Assembly: GCA_038501195.1 (NCBI GenBank)
Contig: JBBPUQ010000001.1
Coordinates: 5,704,001 to 5,768,000, forward strand
Source of the DNA: Nemania diffusa
Taxonomy: Eukaryota > Ascomycota > Sordariomycetes > Xylariales > Xylariaceae
Reading direction: 5' to 3'
DNA length: 64,000 nucleotides
The position numbers and the translations under genes were made by a program. Positions 11,943-24,592 of this stretch are shown here, piece by piece; the stretch's first letter is position 1; each line of letters starts with the position of its first letter. Under the pieces are notes generated by a model. It had not been told where the DNA came from, made no database searches, and was given only the letters and a program-made list of their open reading frames with translations.

Positions 11943-14297
11943 TCAAGCCGTCGACATGCCGTGCTCGCGCTTGTACCACCGAAGGGTATCCATGCCTGTC
12001 TGCACGCGCATGCCGATCCTACCGTCGAGCACGTAGGCATCCCACCTGGCGACTTTGTCTAGCCAGGACTGGCAATCATCTACCTTCTTCTTGGTCTCGG
12101 CCGGCGTCTCCGTCTGTCCTTCGACCCACGCGAGAACAGCCATCTCGTAATGGGCGGAAGGTAGGATATAGTCATCCTTATTGCTCCCTTTGAAAACGGA
12201 TCTAAAGGCACGATTAGTCATGTTCAAATACAGGGGGTAGACTATGGTCTCACTTGTCGAGTGCGAGGACCTCCTGGAGTTTAGCTCGAGCTTCGTCGAA
12301 CTTCTCCAGGTTGCGTAGGATAGCAGCATGGCACAAGTCCTGCAGCGCCGTCTCGTCCGTCTCGGCTTGGATTTTGCTGCGGGTCTCTCCTGAGCAGGTG
12401 AGTCGGTCCCAGGACAAGTCTGAGGCGGATTTCTCAAGTTCCGCGGGATTCATCTTCTTCAGACCGTTCCAAAGATAGACCATTTCTTGAATTGGGCTAA
12501 TGCCAACGGCATCTGCTAGATCAATACCTAGTGCGCTCGATCTTTCCTCCCATTTCTTCAGCTTCCGGACTACGAATTCTTCGAATGGTAGAGGCCGCGC
12601 CATGAATCGTTTCTTTCCAGCTACCGTCGGTGCCTTTCTATAAAGCTCTTCCGCCGTCTTCTTATGCAGACTAATCTGTGATTCGTCTTTCGGGCTCGCG
12701 AGACAGGCATTCCTGTAAAGCTCTAACTCTGCAGATCCGGCAAGATAGTAATAAAGTGAGGGGCTCCACTCGTTGAGCTCGATGCACCGAAGGTAGTCGT
12801 CGCGAGCGTGAGCCCAGTCCTGAACGTATGTTGAATCTAGGGACATCTCAAAATTGTTTAGTGCCGCGACCTGCTTCATCTTGGATTTGTTGTTCCTGAG
12901 GATTTCTAGAGCGCCGGTGAGGTCCTTCCTATTTCCTCGGCTGCGGGCTTCTTCAAACCGCCAAAGGCCACTTTCGGGATAGCGCGCCCGCAGCTTATCA
13001 AGAAGCACTGCGAGTCTCTCCTTGGGATAACCCACAACTGAACCCTTCGCAACGTCGGCATCAGAGGGGAGGATGTCGGCGAAGCCTAAAAGGCCGTTAT
13101 AGTAGGCGAGAAGCATTAACCCCGCAACGGCACCATTGATATTTTCGAATCGGGAGCTTTGCCAAAGCATCTCGATGCCACGTTCACGGTCGCCCCGAAA
13201 ACCAATAATGGAGAGAAGACGAGAGAATGCCGGTGGTACGAGAGAAATGATGAGAAGTAGGACACCAAAACACATGCTTGCTCCACTGTTATGTCTATGT
13301 AAGCAGGTCGTCTAGTGGTTTAGGTGCGGATGCATTATATCGTTTGGAGATAAGAAGGAGCTAGGTTTTGGGGATGAGACCTAGGGGTAGCAACCCTGTA
13401 GGTAAATAGGAAATATTGATCGTTGTACTGCACTTACGAATGAATAAAAGCATCAACCGGGTCAGCAAAAACATCTGAGTCGGGCGAACCCCCGAGGGCA
13501 TTCTGGGAAGGCAAATCACGTGGCTGTTTTGTTGTTTCCGGAGTGCCATTGCCATTTGAGGTTGGACCATTCAACTTGTTCTCTGCCTTGCCAGCGCTAC
13601 CGTTGGCGAGGTGACCTTCATATTGCTGCGGTGTTTGCTCGCCCGAGTGAGATTCGTCAGCATCTAAGAATTCGAGATCTTCGTCGTCATCAAAACCCCC
13701 GGGCATCCTTTCATGCTGAGCGGCATTGGCATGATTGCCGTTAGGTTTCGAGGTAGCGGACTGCATGCCGCGCTTCTTCATATATGCGTTCTCGGCCTGT
13801 ATGATACTATCAAGAGCCACATATGCCTTCCGAAGCTTGTAAAAGCTCTTTATTCCTTCGGTCAAGCTCTCATGCAAGACTCCGATGATGGCAGACATGA
13901 GGTAGGACTCGGCGAGTACAAGCTGGTATTCACTACCGGGAGGGTAAATCTTGTTGGAGTGTGAGTTGGAACCGTTTGCTTCTTTCTCAGCTTTCTTTAT
14001 CTCGTTCCAGGCAGATGTCTCGCTCTCGCTGAGACGGTTACTAGCTTCGGTCATGAAAGACTTCTCAAAGCCCAGGATGCTCTTCATGAAGACGCACACT
14101 GCTAGGCCAAATGAATGATAAGTCGAGGTGCCTTGCCTCAGACGTTCTTCGGCTCCCTCTATATCATCGTTCATAATAAGATCAGCGCCAGCTATAGCGT
14201 CGTTCAGAGTCGAAACGGCCTGCGCCCGGACCTCGACTTGGGAGGCGCTTGGGCTCTTGGGCGTATAGCCCCGAAACCAGCTGCCAATTCGACTCAT
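11943..14297 (-). CDS. iml2: Iml2/TTC39-family tetratricopeptide protein (716 aa)
   Basis: Three exons on the minus strand: 14297-13438, 13285-12254, 12201-11943 (introns 152 and 52 bp); total 2151 bp with matching phases. The protein matches the fungal inclusion-body clearance protein Iml2 (TTC39/DUF3808 family). It has an N-terminal helical part; an acidic, low-complexity Asn/Gly-rich insert (~residues 190-280); then DAFIHSGASMCFGVLLLIIS...RLLSIIGFRGDRERG across the first junction; TPR-like helices; and a C-terminal RIGMRVQTGMDTLRWY block. Yeast Iml2 acts with lipid droplets in clearing protein inclusions; the family also has outer-mitochondrial and nuclear annotations. Here it is a conserved housekeeping gene. 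Its divergent neighbour is SEM1, now separated by a retrotransposon. Confidence 0.9.
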
Positions 14298-15704
14298 GAT
14301 GAGTCGCCAATGTTCGGAGTGACACCGAGTGCAGGCGCTGTGCTCATGAGCGTGGTGTTGCGTTTTCTGGCTCTGGTACTGATGTAGTGATTTCTCTACG
14401 TCGGATTGAGCGCCGTAAGCATCTAGTGCGGCGGCTTAGGCGATACTGAGGAGAAATGCAAACGAGAGACCGGGGTGCCAGATAGACTAGATCTAAGAAG
14501 AAACGGGTCGAATCGAGTACAATACCAAGCGCTCGGAACAATTCTAATTCTGCGGACAATTTCCGAGTGTGCCGGATCGAGATCTGGACGACGGGACGCG
14601 ACGGAAAGCCAGGAATAGTAGTGAGCTAGATCACTGACTACCGACTCATTCACTTGAACTGACAAAGACTTCGAGTTCTGGAGGATGACGAGACCGATGC
14701 AACAGAGTGGGGCAGACCAGGTCTAGTGCACTGTAGGTATGTGCTGTACAGGTAGTGTACATATATATAACCAAGGCTTTATGTAGGTAGGTATGCAGGT
14801 CACAATAAAGAGCATCATCCGTCGTGGTAGGTAGACGGGCTAGAGCCGCTAGACAATGAAAAGGTAAAGTGGGAGGGATGACAAATGAGGGTTAATAAGT
14901 CAACTCGTACAAACAACAACAACAGCAGCAGCAATAATAATAACAGCAACAGCATGTTGACAGGTTTGCTTGCTCCGCCTTGCTTCGCCAATTAGGCTGC
15001 CTTGAAAACAGGGAAAGGAAAATTTGATTAGGTAGGCACCCGCCGACTGTCACATTGTGATCGATGTTGTATATAATACCTAAGTAGAAAGAATGCAAGG
15101 GTAAGCTGCTGTGATACATTTCCGGAGTAATGTAAGTACTATAATTGATAAGTAGGACTTTAAAACTGATAGGTAATTGAGAAGTGATACGAGAATAGTA
15201 CTGCGTACGTATTGTACACTCAGGTCTTTGATTGGCCAGCGACGTTTTACATAACTATATTAGGGAACTTGGGCCCTTATTAACTCAGTACCTAGAGACA
15301 GTTACGATTGTCCACAACTCTTACTGGCGGGTTTAAGTTTTAACGCAGATTATGTGACGAAAGTAGCAGTTCAATAAATAAATAAAATATAGCATAATAC
15401 CGTTTGTAGTTTCGCATTTAACAAACCTGGTTGCAGGTAAATAGCTATTAAGCACGTTTTCATTATCAGCATAGCATTCCTACACCTAACTCAACCATAT
15501 GGTTGCAGCTGTAAAATTATAGCCGCGCAGTACAAGCTAAGCTTAATATGTTCTTATTTTAAGCTCCATTAGGCTAGGTTGCGGTAGGCTAAGCTTTATT
15601 AAGCAAAATTTGATAGGTTTAAGGTGTTAGCAGCTAGATAGGTTATGACCCAGTGAGCGCTGTGGGCGACCATACAGTAACGTTTCGCGACATTGGGCAG
15701 TTGG
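14298..15704. other. Intergenic; promoter of iml2 and left flank of the retrotransposon
   Basis: No supported gene; the short frames on the minus strand are not coding-like. Contains a trinucleotide-repeat tract at 14911-14954. The last few hundred bases before 15705 are AT-leaning and may be partly affected by RIP leakage from the adjacent element. Confidence 0.45.
14911..14954 (+). repeat. Imperfect trinucleotide microsatellite (CAA/CAG/AAT)
   Basis: Runs of CAA, CAG and AAT units in about 44 bp, within noncoding DNA upstream of iml2. Typical of a slippage-prone microsatellite. Confidence 0.7.
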
Positions 15705-15907
15705 TGTTAGAAATAAGCCTTCTAGATTGATCAGATTGATTGGTGTATTATTCTGATATATCTGGTCCTCCTGTTCTGAGAGATTTTTTTTTAACATATA
15801 AAATAGGTACAAGGGTAGAATTTCTTGAAGCAGAAAGGACCTCTTTTTTAGTTAGATTTTTATAGGGTTTAATTATAGGGCTTAATTTACTTTTTATATT
15901 TTTAATA
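15705..15907. repeat. Left LTR (203 bp)
   Basis: Matches 19475-19677 over its full length. The first ~70 bp (outer side) mostly keep C and G at sites where the right LTR has T and A; the last ~120 bp are themselves C-to-T and G-to-A mutated relative to the right LTR. Confidence 0.9.
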
Positions 15908-18904
15908 CATTTTTGCAAAGTTAGATCTTTAAAATATTGTTTTAATTAATATATAAAGCTTAAAATAAAGCTTAATTTCGTTTAGTAATAGTTTTAAAAG
16001 TGTTAATATTTTTAAATAATTTTTAAAAATTTAAAAATAACGCTTTAAATAAAAATCGATCTATATAATTAAAGTAGCAACTAATAAGTGTTTTTTATAT
16101 TGCTGTTATTTTATTAAAGCTATCAATTGTTGTTATAATGAAGTTTTTGCGATTTTATATAGTTAATATTAATAGCGTTTTAATAATGTTTATAGTATTT
16201 ATAATATGAAATTAATAGTATAAATAGTAAAGCAATAAAATAACTAGTTAATATTTAAACAAATAAGCGATTTAAAAATATACTAACTTTTTTTATTAAT
16301 TTTTTATTATATTTTTGATCGATTTAAAAGCTATAAATTAGTTTTAAGTTATTTAATTAATTTAAAAGTCGTAAAATCGATTTAACGATATAGTAAAATA
16401 GGTATATATGCTTAAATAAATAAATGGTTTAATAGTATATTGATTTAGCTTTAGTTTTTTTATTGTATTTTTAAACGATTTAAAAGTTATATGTTAATTT
16501 TAGTTTATATTAATTAAATTAAAAGCTATAAAATTAATCGAATTAAAAGTTGTAAAATCGATTTAAAAGCTATAAAATCGATTTAAAAGCTATAAACTTA
16601 GTTTAATAGCTTGTTGACTTTTTTTTTTAAAAGCTTTTTTTTAAAGCTTTTAAATTTTCGTTAATAGTTTTTTTTAGTTGTTTTATTTGCAATCTCTTTT
16701 TTATATCGATTAAGTTTAATTATTTTAAAAAAACTTTCTGTTTTTTTTTTTCTATTTTTTTTTAAAGCTTTTAATAAAGTTATTACTAATTATATTATTT
16801 ATAAACAAGTTTTTAAAACTGCTATTTTTTTATTTATTAGTTTTATTATTTATTAGTTATTATATTAGATCGTTATATATATCTTTTTTTTTTAGCTTAA
16901 AGTTTAGTTTTTTAAAAAGCTGGTTTATAAATAAGCTTTTTTATAAAGTTTAAAATAAAGCTAGAAGTTTTGTTTTAGCTATTAAAGTTGATTTATAAAT
17001 AAGCTTTTTTTAAAAGCTTAAAATAAAGCTAAAAACTTTATTTCGATTATTGTAATAACAGTATTTTATTTTATAGCTTTTTTATTTTATTATATTTTTA
17101 AACGGAATTATTATATAAATTTATAAAATTTTACAGTTTAAAGTATTATTAGTAAAAAAAAAATCAGTAAATATAATACTTCGTTTTATATAAAAAAGTG
17201 TAATATTTCGATTTATATAAATAAAAGATCATTTTATCAGCAATAGTATAATGTTTAAAGCTTGGATTTTAATTAAATCGGGCTAGCTTAAAAGCTGCGA
17301 AAGCAACATTAAGTCAAGTTATTACCGCAGCATATAAAATTAAATCGATTTTTTAATAAAAGTATATTGAAGTTTTATTAGCGATTTTGCTATATAATAG
17401 ATATTTTTGTATTTTTATAAAAATCTTTGATTTAGTAGTAAGTTTATTTAGCTTTTTGATTTTTTCGATATAAAAAGCTTATAAAAGCTATAATAGACTT
17501 TTTCTACAATTTTTAATTACTTTTTTAGTAAGCTTGTTAGTTTTTTCTGCTATAAAAGCAGTAATTTTTATAAGCTATATAATGTTTTAAAAAACTATAA
17601 AGCAATTAAAAGTTTTTTATTGCTTAAAAGTATTTTTATATAAATTTTTTTATCTAATTTAATATTTACGAAAGCTTTTATAGTATTATATTATTTAAAA
17701 TCAAAGTTAAACTTAGCTGCAATAGCTATTAAAGTTCTGAAAAACTTTTTAGCTAAAATAAAAGCATAGGTCTTTTTTTATTTATTAAAAAGTTGTTGTT
17801 TAATCGTTAGAAATAAATAAACTAGTTAAATCGATTTTAAAATTTAAAGTTAAGTTTTTTGCTTATTAAATATTTTTAAAAATATCAGATTAATAGTGAT
17901 TTGCTATATTATATAGTTTTATTATTTTCGATTTTTTTAATTTTTAAGATCTAATATTTATATTTTTATAAACTAAAATTAAAAAAATAGAATTTTTAAT
18001 ATATAAATAGTTTTTTTAGTTATTTGTTTAAGTATTAATAAATCGACTTATTTAGTTAAATATATATAGATTATTTTTTAAGTTTAAAATAGTTAAATTT
18101 TTTTCATATAAACTTTTTGATCAGAATAGATTTTTTAGTTAAAATAAACTTTCTAGTTAAAATAGACTTTTTAATCAAAATAAATTTTTTAGTTAAAGTA
18201 AATATAGTAAATAAATATAGTTTTTATTGCTTTTTTGCTTAGTTATAAAGTTTTTTTTTGTTTTTATTTTTTTTTAAGTTTTATTTTTATTTTTTTATAG
18301 TTTTTTAAATAACTTTTTTAGCTTTAATAAATAAGTCATTTATTAAATAAATCTTTAAATCTTTATAAAATTTTAATAGTAGTAGTAAATCTTTTTGATT
18401 AATTAATAGCTTTTTTTTTTTTAGCTTTGTTATTAGTTTTTTTAATAAATTAGCTGCTTTTTTATTATTATTTAGATCTTATTTAAAACAGCAATAAAAG
18501 CGGTTTATTATTAGTTTTTATAGCTTTAATTAATTTATTATACGTTTTTATTGCAATATTTAAATGTTTAAAATTAAATATAGCTTTTTAGCAGCTTTTA
18601 TAAAGTATTATTTTAATATAAAGATTAAGTTTTTGATTTTTTTAAATCTTTAAATTAGTTAGTTTAATAAAAACATATAAAATAACTTTTAATATTATTT
18701 TATATAAAAAAGTAAAGTAAAGTCTTTGTAGCAGATTTAATAAAAAGCGATTAAATTTTTTAATAACTGATTTAAATGTTTTTAAATCTTAGTTTTTTTT
18801 TTTTTTTTTTTCGATAAATATATCTTTTATTTTTTTTATAAATATATTTTTTATGCTAGTATTTGCTAACAAAAGTATAATTTTTTTGCTATTGCTAATA
18901 AAGC

Positions 18905-18935
<31 letters not shown>

Positions 18936-19474
18936 TAATAAGTTTTTTATTTTTTTGATAAATATATTTCTAATGTTTGTATTTATTAATAAAAGCGTAG
19001 TTTTTTCTGTTTTTTTATATAAATTTATAAAAATTGAGTTAGTAGATTTATTTGTTTAAATATTTTATAGCAAGCTTTTAAAACAGTTAATTCTGCTTTT
19101 AAAAAGTTATATTATAAAGCTTTTAAATTAAAAATAATATCTTTAGTTTTTATAATCTTGTTAATTAAAAAGTAGTTTATAAAATAAAAATCTTTAAAAG
19201 TTTTACAATTTAAAAAGTTTTTTAAAAGTAGTTTATAAAGTTAAATCTTAAAAGCTTTATAATTTTAAAAAGTTTTTTATAATTTAAAAGATTTTATTTT
19301 TACATTAAACGAACTTTTTGATTTTTAGTTGTAATATTTTCGCTAAAAACTCTTGATTTTATTAATAAATAAAAAAGTAAAATTGTTTATAGCTATTTTA
19401 ATTAATCGATTCGGTTATTATTTTGTTATAAATAGCTATTGATTAAAGTTCGAGAAATATATAAGACTTTTAAT

Positions 19475-19677
19475 TATTAGAAATAAGCCTTTTAGATTGA
19501 TCAGATTAATTGATATATTATTCTGGTATGTCTGGTTTTTTTGTTCTGAGAGATTTTTCTCTAGTATACAAAATAGGTACAGGGGTGGAACTTCTTGAAG
19601 CAGAAGGGACCCCCCTTTTGGTTAGATCTTTACAGGGCTTAATTATAGGGCCTAATTTACCCCCTATATTTCTAACA
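19475..19677. repeat. Right LTR (203 bp)
   Basis: Direct repeat of 15705-15907. Its outer (right) part keeps GC-rich words, such as the CCCCCC run near 19611 and the final TCTAACA, while its inner (left) part is more AT-mutated. The last base is directly followed by the target duplication GTTGG. Confidence 0.9.
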
Positions 19678-19898
19678 GTTGGCCCCCAGCTGCAACCGGT
19701 CTACGTCTCAATCAACACGAGCACCTTCTATCAATCAGCAAACCGCCCGACATCGTCATCCTGTAGCCGTACTTTAATTATTAGCCACGAACACACCAAC
19801 ATTCGACAACCACATACTACACACTCAACTGACTATTTCTCTTCGCGTGATTCTCTTCTCGTACAACAGAACTACACGTCTATAACCACACAGAAGCC
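19678..19898. promoter_or_regulatory. Remaining SEM1 promoter/leader, truncated by the LTR insertion
   Basis: Only 221 bp separate the retrotransposon end from the SEM1 start codon. The stretch is C/A-rich (ACAACCACATACTACACACTC type), as usual for a 5' leader. Any elements further upstream were displaced by about 4 kb. Confidence 0.5.
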
Positions 19899-20510
19899 AT
19901 GGCTGCCACAACAGACAAGCCCGCCGACAAGTCTGCCGCTGCCAGCGAGGCGAAACCCGAGCAGCCGACACAACAGAAATCCGCCGCTGCACTGGAAGAG
20001 GACGATGAGTTTGAGGACTTCCCCGTTGAAGGTACGTCTGCTGTTACAGCCTTACCAGACCCTATCTGTCTCTTTCCAAATATGAACAGAACATGCTTTC
20101 TGGGGCGCATTCCCCGCGGCTGCTCAACTACACGGAGAAATTATGACCGTCTAGATGCTTTACCGTCAGATATACTGTTTAAAGCTAACATGTACCTTCA
20201 CCTACACAGATTGGCCAGCCGAAGAGACCGAATCAGCAGCACAGACAGCCAGCGGCAACGGCACGACACAACACCTGTGGGAGGAGAGCTGGGACGATGA
20301 CGACACGAGCGATGACTTCTCAGCGCAGCTTCGGTACGTTACGCTTCTGCCCCGCACATCGCGTTTCTGTATACTGGCACTGCATCCACCATCCTAAATC
20401 CCCGAAATAGCTACTACTACATAGCGAACGAATGAATATGGGCTCATGCTAACACGCGTTCTCCCTATAGCGAGGAGCTGAAGAAGGTCGAGGCCTCGAA
20501 AAGAAGATGA
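19899..20510 (+). CDS. SEM1: 26S proteasome lid subunit Sem1/Dss1 (98 aa)
   Basis: Three exons: 19899-20031, 20210-20333, 20471-20510; total 297 bp with consistent phases. The protein has the Sem1/Dss1 signature: an Ala/Lys-rich N-terminus, acidic EEDDEFEDFPVEDWPAEE, the second acidic block LWEESWDDDDTSDDF, and the C-terminal helix AQLREELKKVEASKRR. In other fungi and animals Sem1/Dss1 is an intrinsically disordered subunit of the 19S proteasome lid and also joins TREX-2 and BRCA2-like complexes. The size is typical. The longer unspliced frames (to 20300 or 20397) run into introns and are not the product. It converges with PGK1. Confidence 0.93.
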
Positions 20511-21490
20511 AGCTTATGCACCAAAACATACACAAACCAAGACAAGCTCCTAGAACAAGACCGATTAGGACGGGGGGTGCACCGCTTATACCAATCAAAG
20601 TGACCCCCGTAATGAAAATAGCTAAGGAGAGGAAGATGGGTTGAATAATCGGCAAGGCACGCCAGTGCGGTTTGGCCGTTGTTACGTCTGTACCAGGCCA
20701 AGCAGGCGAACAGCACAATAGTGGAAGAAGAGAGCTGAACCTGCTATCATGAGGGGGTTTGGAGCTGCAGATGAGAGCTGCGCACTTTGATAGAGGGTTG
20801 AGGAATACCCGACAGCAATCAACTAGGTGCAGCACAACCTGCATTCCCCTGTGATATACTTTTTACCAGTGAACCCCCTATCTTAACGTGTAACATGTGT
20901 AGCTGTCAAAGTTCAAGGACTGAAGTAGGTTCTCAACCTCACAATTTAGACTCAGAGTCTCCCGAATTTCATCTAACTACACGCTTCTACTTCATAGTCC
21001 GGTTTCCCAGACAAACACACACCCTGGTAAACTAAGATAGTTATACTATTTATCCTAACTACCTAAACTAGGCCTCCCCGGCGAGGTAAATCCAACCAAC
21101 CCCACCATGAAAGACTTAAAGAAGATGTATTATTCCCTTATATCATACTTCCCAACTCAGTCACGACATGACCACACGAAAGTCTAGTTTTAACTTTGAC
21201 GCTCACCACACAAAACTTACACAATAATATCCTTTTATTATTGTATTTTTTATACTCTCTGCTCAATCGCGCAATGCGTACGCGTATTCCATTCTTATAC
21301 GCAAGTACACACGCGCAAGCATATCTATAACTATCAAGTGATGTCCGCCGCCTGCCTGCCTCATGCCCCTACCCAACCAAAGCACAATAACGCCACCTCC
21401 ATTTCCATATTGCCCCCCATGCAGTGCCCGCGAAGATCAAGCGGGTAGCTGTGATGATCAAGACCGCATCCCGTGTTTGCGGCTGGGTCT
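20511..21490. other. Convergent intergenic region between SEM1 and PGK1
   Basis: About 980 bp holding two 3' ends. Minus-strand frames at 20449-20844 overlap the SEM1 3' exon and carry no recognisable domain. No repeat seen. Confidence 0.5.
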
Positions 21491-22917
21491 TTACTTGGTG
21501 CTAAGCGCAACAACACCAGGCAGCGCCTTGCCCTCAAGCAGCTCGAGCGACGCGCCGCCACCAGTGGAGACGTGCGAGCAGCGGGCCTCGGCGCCGTACT
21601 TCGCAGCAACGGTAGCAGTGTCGCCGCCACCGATAATGCCGATGGCGCCCGCGGCGACGGCGGCCGTGAAGGCGTCGAGCGTGGCCTTGGTGCCGGCGGC
21701 GAACTTCTCGATCTCGAAGACGCCGGCGGGCCCGTTCCAGAGGATGGTCTTGGCCTCGGCGATGGCGGCCTCGTAGAGCTTGACCGACGCGGGGCCGATG
21801 TCGAGGCCCAGCCAGCCGTCGGGGATGCCGTCGGCGTCGGTGGCCGTCGCCGTGTTGGCGTCGGCGCCGAACTTGTCCGCGATGATGTAGTCGACGGGCA
21901 GCGTGACCTTGACGTTGTTCTTCTTGGCCTTGGCGAGGAGCTCGCCGACGACCTTGGAGCCTTCCTCGTCGAAGAGCGAGTTGCCGATCTTGACGCCCTC
22001 GAGCGTCTTCTTGAAGGTGAAGGCCATGCCGCCCGTGATGATGAGGCTGTTGACCTTGTCGAGGAGGTTGTCGATCAGCTGGATCTTGTCGGACACCTTG
22101 GAGCCGCCTAGGATGGCGAGGAAGGGTCGCTGGGGGTCCTCGAGGGCCTTGGCGAAGTAGTCCAGCTCCTTCTTCATCAGGAAACCGGCAGCCTTCTGGG
22201 GGAGGTCAACGCCGACCATGGAGGAGTGGGCGCGGTGGGCGGTGCCGAACGCATCATCTGAGCTCAAGTGTTAGCTGGAATTTGTTCTAGCTGTCCCCCG
22301 TAAAATACGGGCTGCGGAAATGGTGTATACTGACTGACGTAGACGTCACCAAGGGCAGTCAGGTTCTTGCGGAATTCCTCCACCTTGGCCTTGTCAGCCT
22401 TCACCTTCTTGCCCTCGCTGTCCTTGGAAGAGCCTTCCTCCTCAGCGTGGAACCGTAGGTTTTCAAGGAGCACGACCTGGCCGTTCTCGGCCTTGTTGAC
22501 AATAGCCTCGACCTCAGGACCAACAGAGTCAGGGGCGAACTCGACGCTCTTGCCGAGGAGCTTCTCTAGCTCCGGGACGACGGGCTTCAGGCTGTATTTA
22601 GGGTTGACCTTGCCGTCGGGTCGGCCGAGATGCGACATGAGCACAACAGCCTTCGCGCCGTTATCAATGGCATACTTTATGGTGGGGATGGCGCCAGCGA
22701 TACGCTGGGTGTTGGTGACATGTTTGTTGGCATCAAGGGGTACGTTGAAGTCGACCTTTGGTTCAGAGAGCAGTTAGCCATGCAATTTATGAGCGACAAA
22801 ATATGCGCAAAATAAGTGAGGGACATATCACTTGGATCGAAGAGTACATACCCGGATGAGAACCCGTTTGCCCTTCAGATCGACATCTGTAATGGACAGT
22901 TTGCTTGAGAGAGACAT
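21491..22917 (-). CDS. PGK1: Phosphoglycerate kinase (417 aa)
   Basis: Three exons on the minus strand: 22917-22852, 22755-22335, 22257-21491; total 1254 bp, introns 96 and 77 bp. Catalyses 1,3-bisphosphoglycerate + ADP to 3-phosphoglycerate + ATP in cytosolic glycolysis. Hallmarks: [16 protein letters not shown] split by intron 1, [27 protein letters not shown] across intron 2, [49 protein letters not shown], and the C-terminal [16 protein letters not shown]. Length is exactly that of fungal PGKs. The second intron uses a GTCAGT donor. The coding sequence is GC-rich and strongly biased, as in highly expressed genes, which also produces long antisense frames that are not genes. Confidence 0.97.
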
Positions 22918-23724
22918 GATGGCTTTCCGACACGAATTGAGATAAGGCCTAGTAAAAAATGGGTTCAAACACGATGCAAAGCAGTATTCAGGAGAAAATG
23001 TCTGATGTTTAAAGGAAAACGAGAGGCGCGTTGGTATTAGGAGGAGTGGGAAGTAGGGAAAAACACGCATCCAGAAAGCTGCTGATGGAGGGGCAATGAT
23101 GGATGCGCAGCCAGACTTTGGTGGGGTAAAGCCGTGCAAGCCAGAAGCTTACCCCTGCTCCATCAGAGCCCGGCGCTCCCTATAAGCAGTCAGTCTAGTC
23201 ACTAGTGATGGTGTGACGTCTGTACACCACCCACTGCGCACGCTACAGCGTTCTCGCCGGCGTCCACCGATCGTCGCAAGGTCACTTGGCGTGCTCGATC
23301 CCCTTCTCCTCCAATAACATAATATCTATCTTCCGCGCACTCTTTGCAGCGCTCCGAATACATTTCGTGACGTCCGCGGATATCACCATTTATCGTTCCG
23401 GTGCCGTGATATTTTCTCCCGCAGGCACAGAACCTCGGCATCAGTTACTGTTATTCAACATCTTGGTTATGAATGGCTAAGGATTCGCCGAGTTGTGATT
23501 TCTAGCCGATATATCTCCAACCTTTCATTTCTATATACCTTGGGGTCATATGAAAGCATTATAACCCCATTGACTTAATAACACTCTGATGCAAGCCGTA
23601 CCTCTATGGAGCCGAGGATTCCGGAACTCAGACCCAGCCTAAAACTCCGCTAAACGCCCGAATACAGAATCGAGACACCGGGCCGGTTCGGCAATCCGGC
23701 GCCGAACGCAGACATCCATCGCAC
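22918..23724. promoter_or_regulatory. PGK1 upstream region
   Basis: About 800 bp between the PGK1 start and the 3' end of the Mpv17-family gene. No supported gene; the frames at 23202-23441 and 23628-23831 show no domain. Must contain the PGK1 promoter. Confidence 0.5.
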
Positions 23725-24592
23725 TTATTCCAGGCGAATGTTGGGGGAGTAAGGGGCCACATTCTGGTGCTGCAGGGCCTCGTCCTCCGATGCGTTAGAG
23801 AGCGATAGGTATGCCGTCCACGCAATACCAATTGTAGATACGAAAGGCTATATCAAACCACCGTCAGCACTAGGTTGGAAACCCGTATTCGATGCACGGG
23901 TGCACTTACCAGTTGAAATTGGACAGGCATCAGCCGGAAGTTGATGATTTGCACGGCCGGCCAGACCATGTAGTTAGCCTTCAAGGTTGGCAGATACATG
24001 TCTTTTAGCTTCAGGGCCACAGCACGACGACCGCCACCCTCGGCAACCGTCATGACGGAGAAAAACAGGGCCACGCTGACTGGGGCAAACGCGATTTGAT
24101 CCACGGCCACCCGCTTGAGAGCAGGGACGAAGGCGCTGGTCTTGGTGATCGGGAACGCCCTCGACAGAAAGCCAAACCACTTAAATTGTATGGGGGCCAT
24201 AGCAAAACCATAGGCCATAAATCTAGTCAGGCGCTCGAAATCGAACGGCGTCGCAAGTGCCCTTGTATCGGCGTACAGATCGCCCCGCGAGTCTTTTCTG
24301 CCCATGTCTTGAATTTCGATGGAAATAGAGTCGTCTCTCGTAGAACTGCCAGATTTCCGATTTGCGCGTTGTTTAACAGATGTTATTGTCTGGGCGACAG
24401 TGTCGGCGATGCCACCGAGAACGGCATTCGTCACCATCATGGTGAGTACTATTATTAGATATGGATATTAGTATCGTGATAGATGGGTGGATGGATGGAC
24501 GGATGGACGTGTGGGAGCGAAGGATTGTGCATACCTGGCCGTTCGTCAAAGTAGGCATTGTAGCGAGATGCTAGTCGTGCGATAATGGCCAT
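23725..24592 (-). CDS. Mpv17/PMP22-family membrane protein (239 aa)
   Basis: Three exons on the minus strand: 24592-24535, 24448-23910, 23847-23725; total 720 bp, phases consistent. The N-terminus reads MAIIARLASRYNAYFDERPV followed by LTMMVTNAVLGGIADTVAQ, the classic Mpv17 start. Later come YGFAMAPIQFKWFGFL (family PxxHxWY-like area), the VDQIAFAPVSVALFF helix, and LKANYMVWPAVQIINFRLMPVQFQL, the family W-P-x-x-Q-x-x-N-F motif. Four hydrophobic segments are expected. Members (yeast Sym1, animal Mpv17, PXMP2) sit in the inner mitochondrial or peroxisomal membrane and form or modulate channels. A Ser/Arg-rich linker (~residues 45-80) resembles the longer fungal members. Which organelle it serves cannot be told. 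Confidence 0.9.

Larger units (their letters stand above)
15705..19677. mobile_element. RIP-degraded LTR retrotransposon (3973 bp)
   Basis: Two direct repeats of 203 bp bound the element. They begin T(G/A)TTAGAAATAAGCC and end in TCTAACA (mutated to TTTAATA in the left copy). The flanks carry a perfect 5-bp target duplication, GTTGG (15700-15704 and 19678-19682). The 3.6-kb interior is extremely AT-rich, mostly A/T homopolymers and TTTAAA-like words, with no surviving gag or pol frame. This is the expected end state of RIP. Differences between the two LTRs are transitions. The coding strand and superfamily cannot be told. The element sits between iml2 and SEM1. Confidence 0.9.

Noticed and set aside
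16000..19400. Search for surviving gag/pol frames in the retrotransposon
   Set aside because: The interior is almost pure A/T with no open frame of useful length; I would not assign Gypsy or Copia from it.
21473..22160. Long plus-strand open frames opposite PGK1 (up to 212 codons)
   Set aside because: They are antisense shadows caused by the GC-rich, biased codons of PGK1; the text is Val/Gly/Asp/Glu low complexity and no splice or start context supports a gene.
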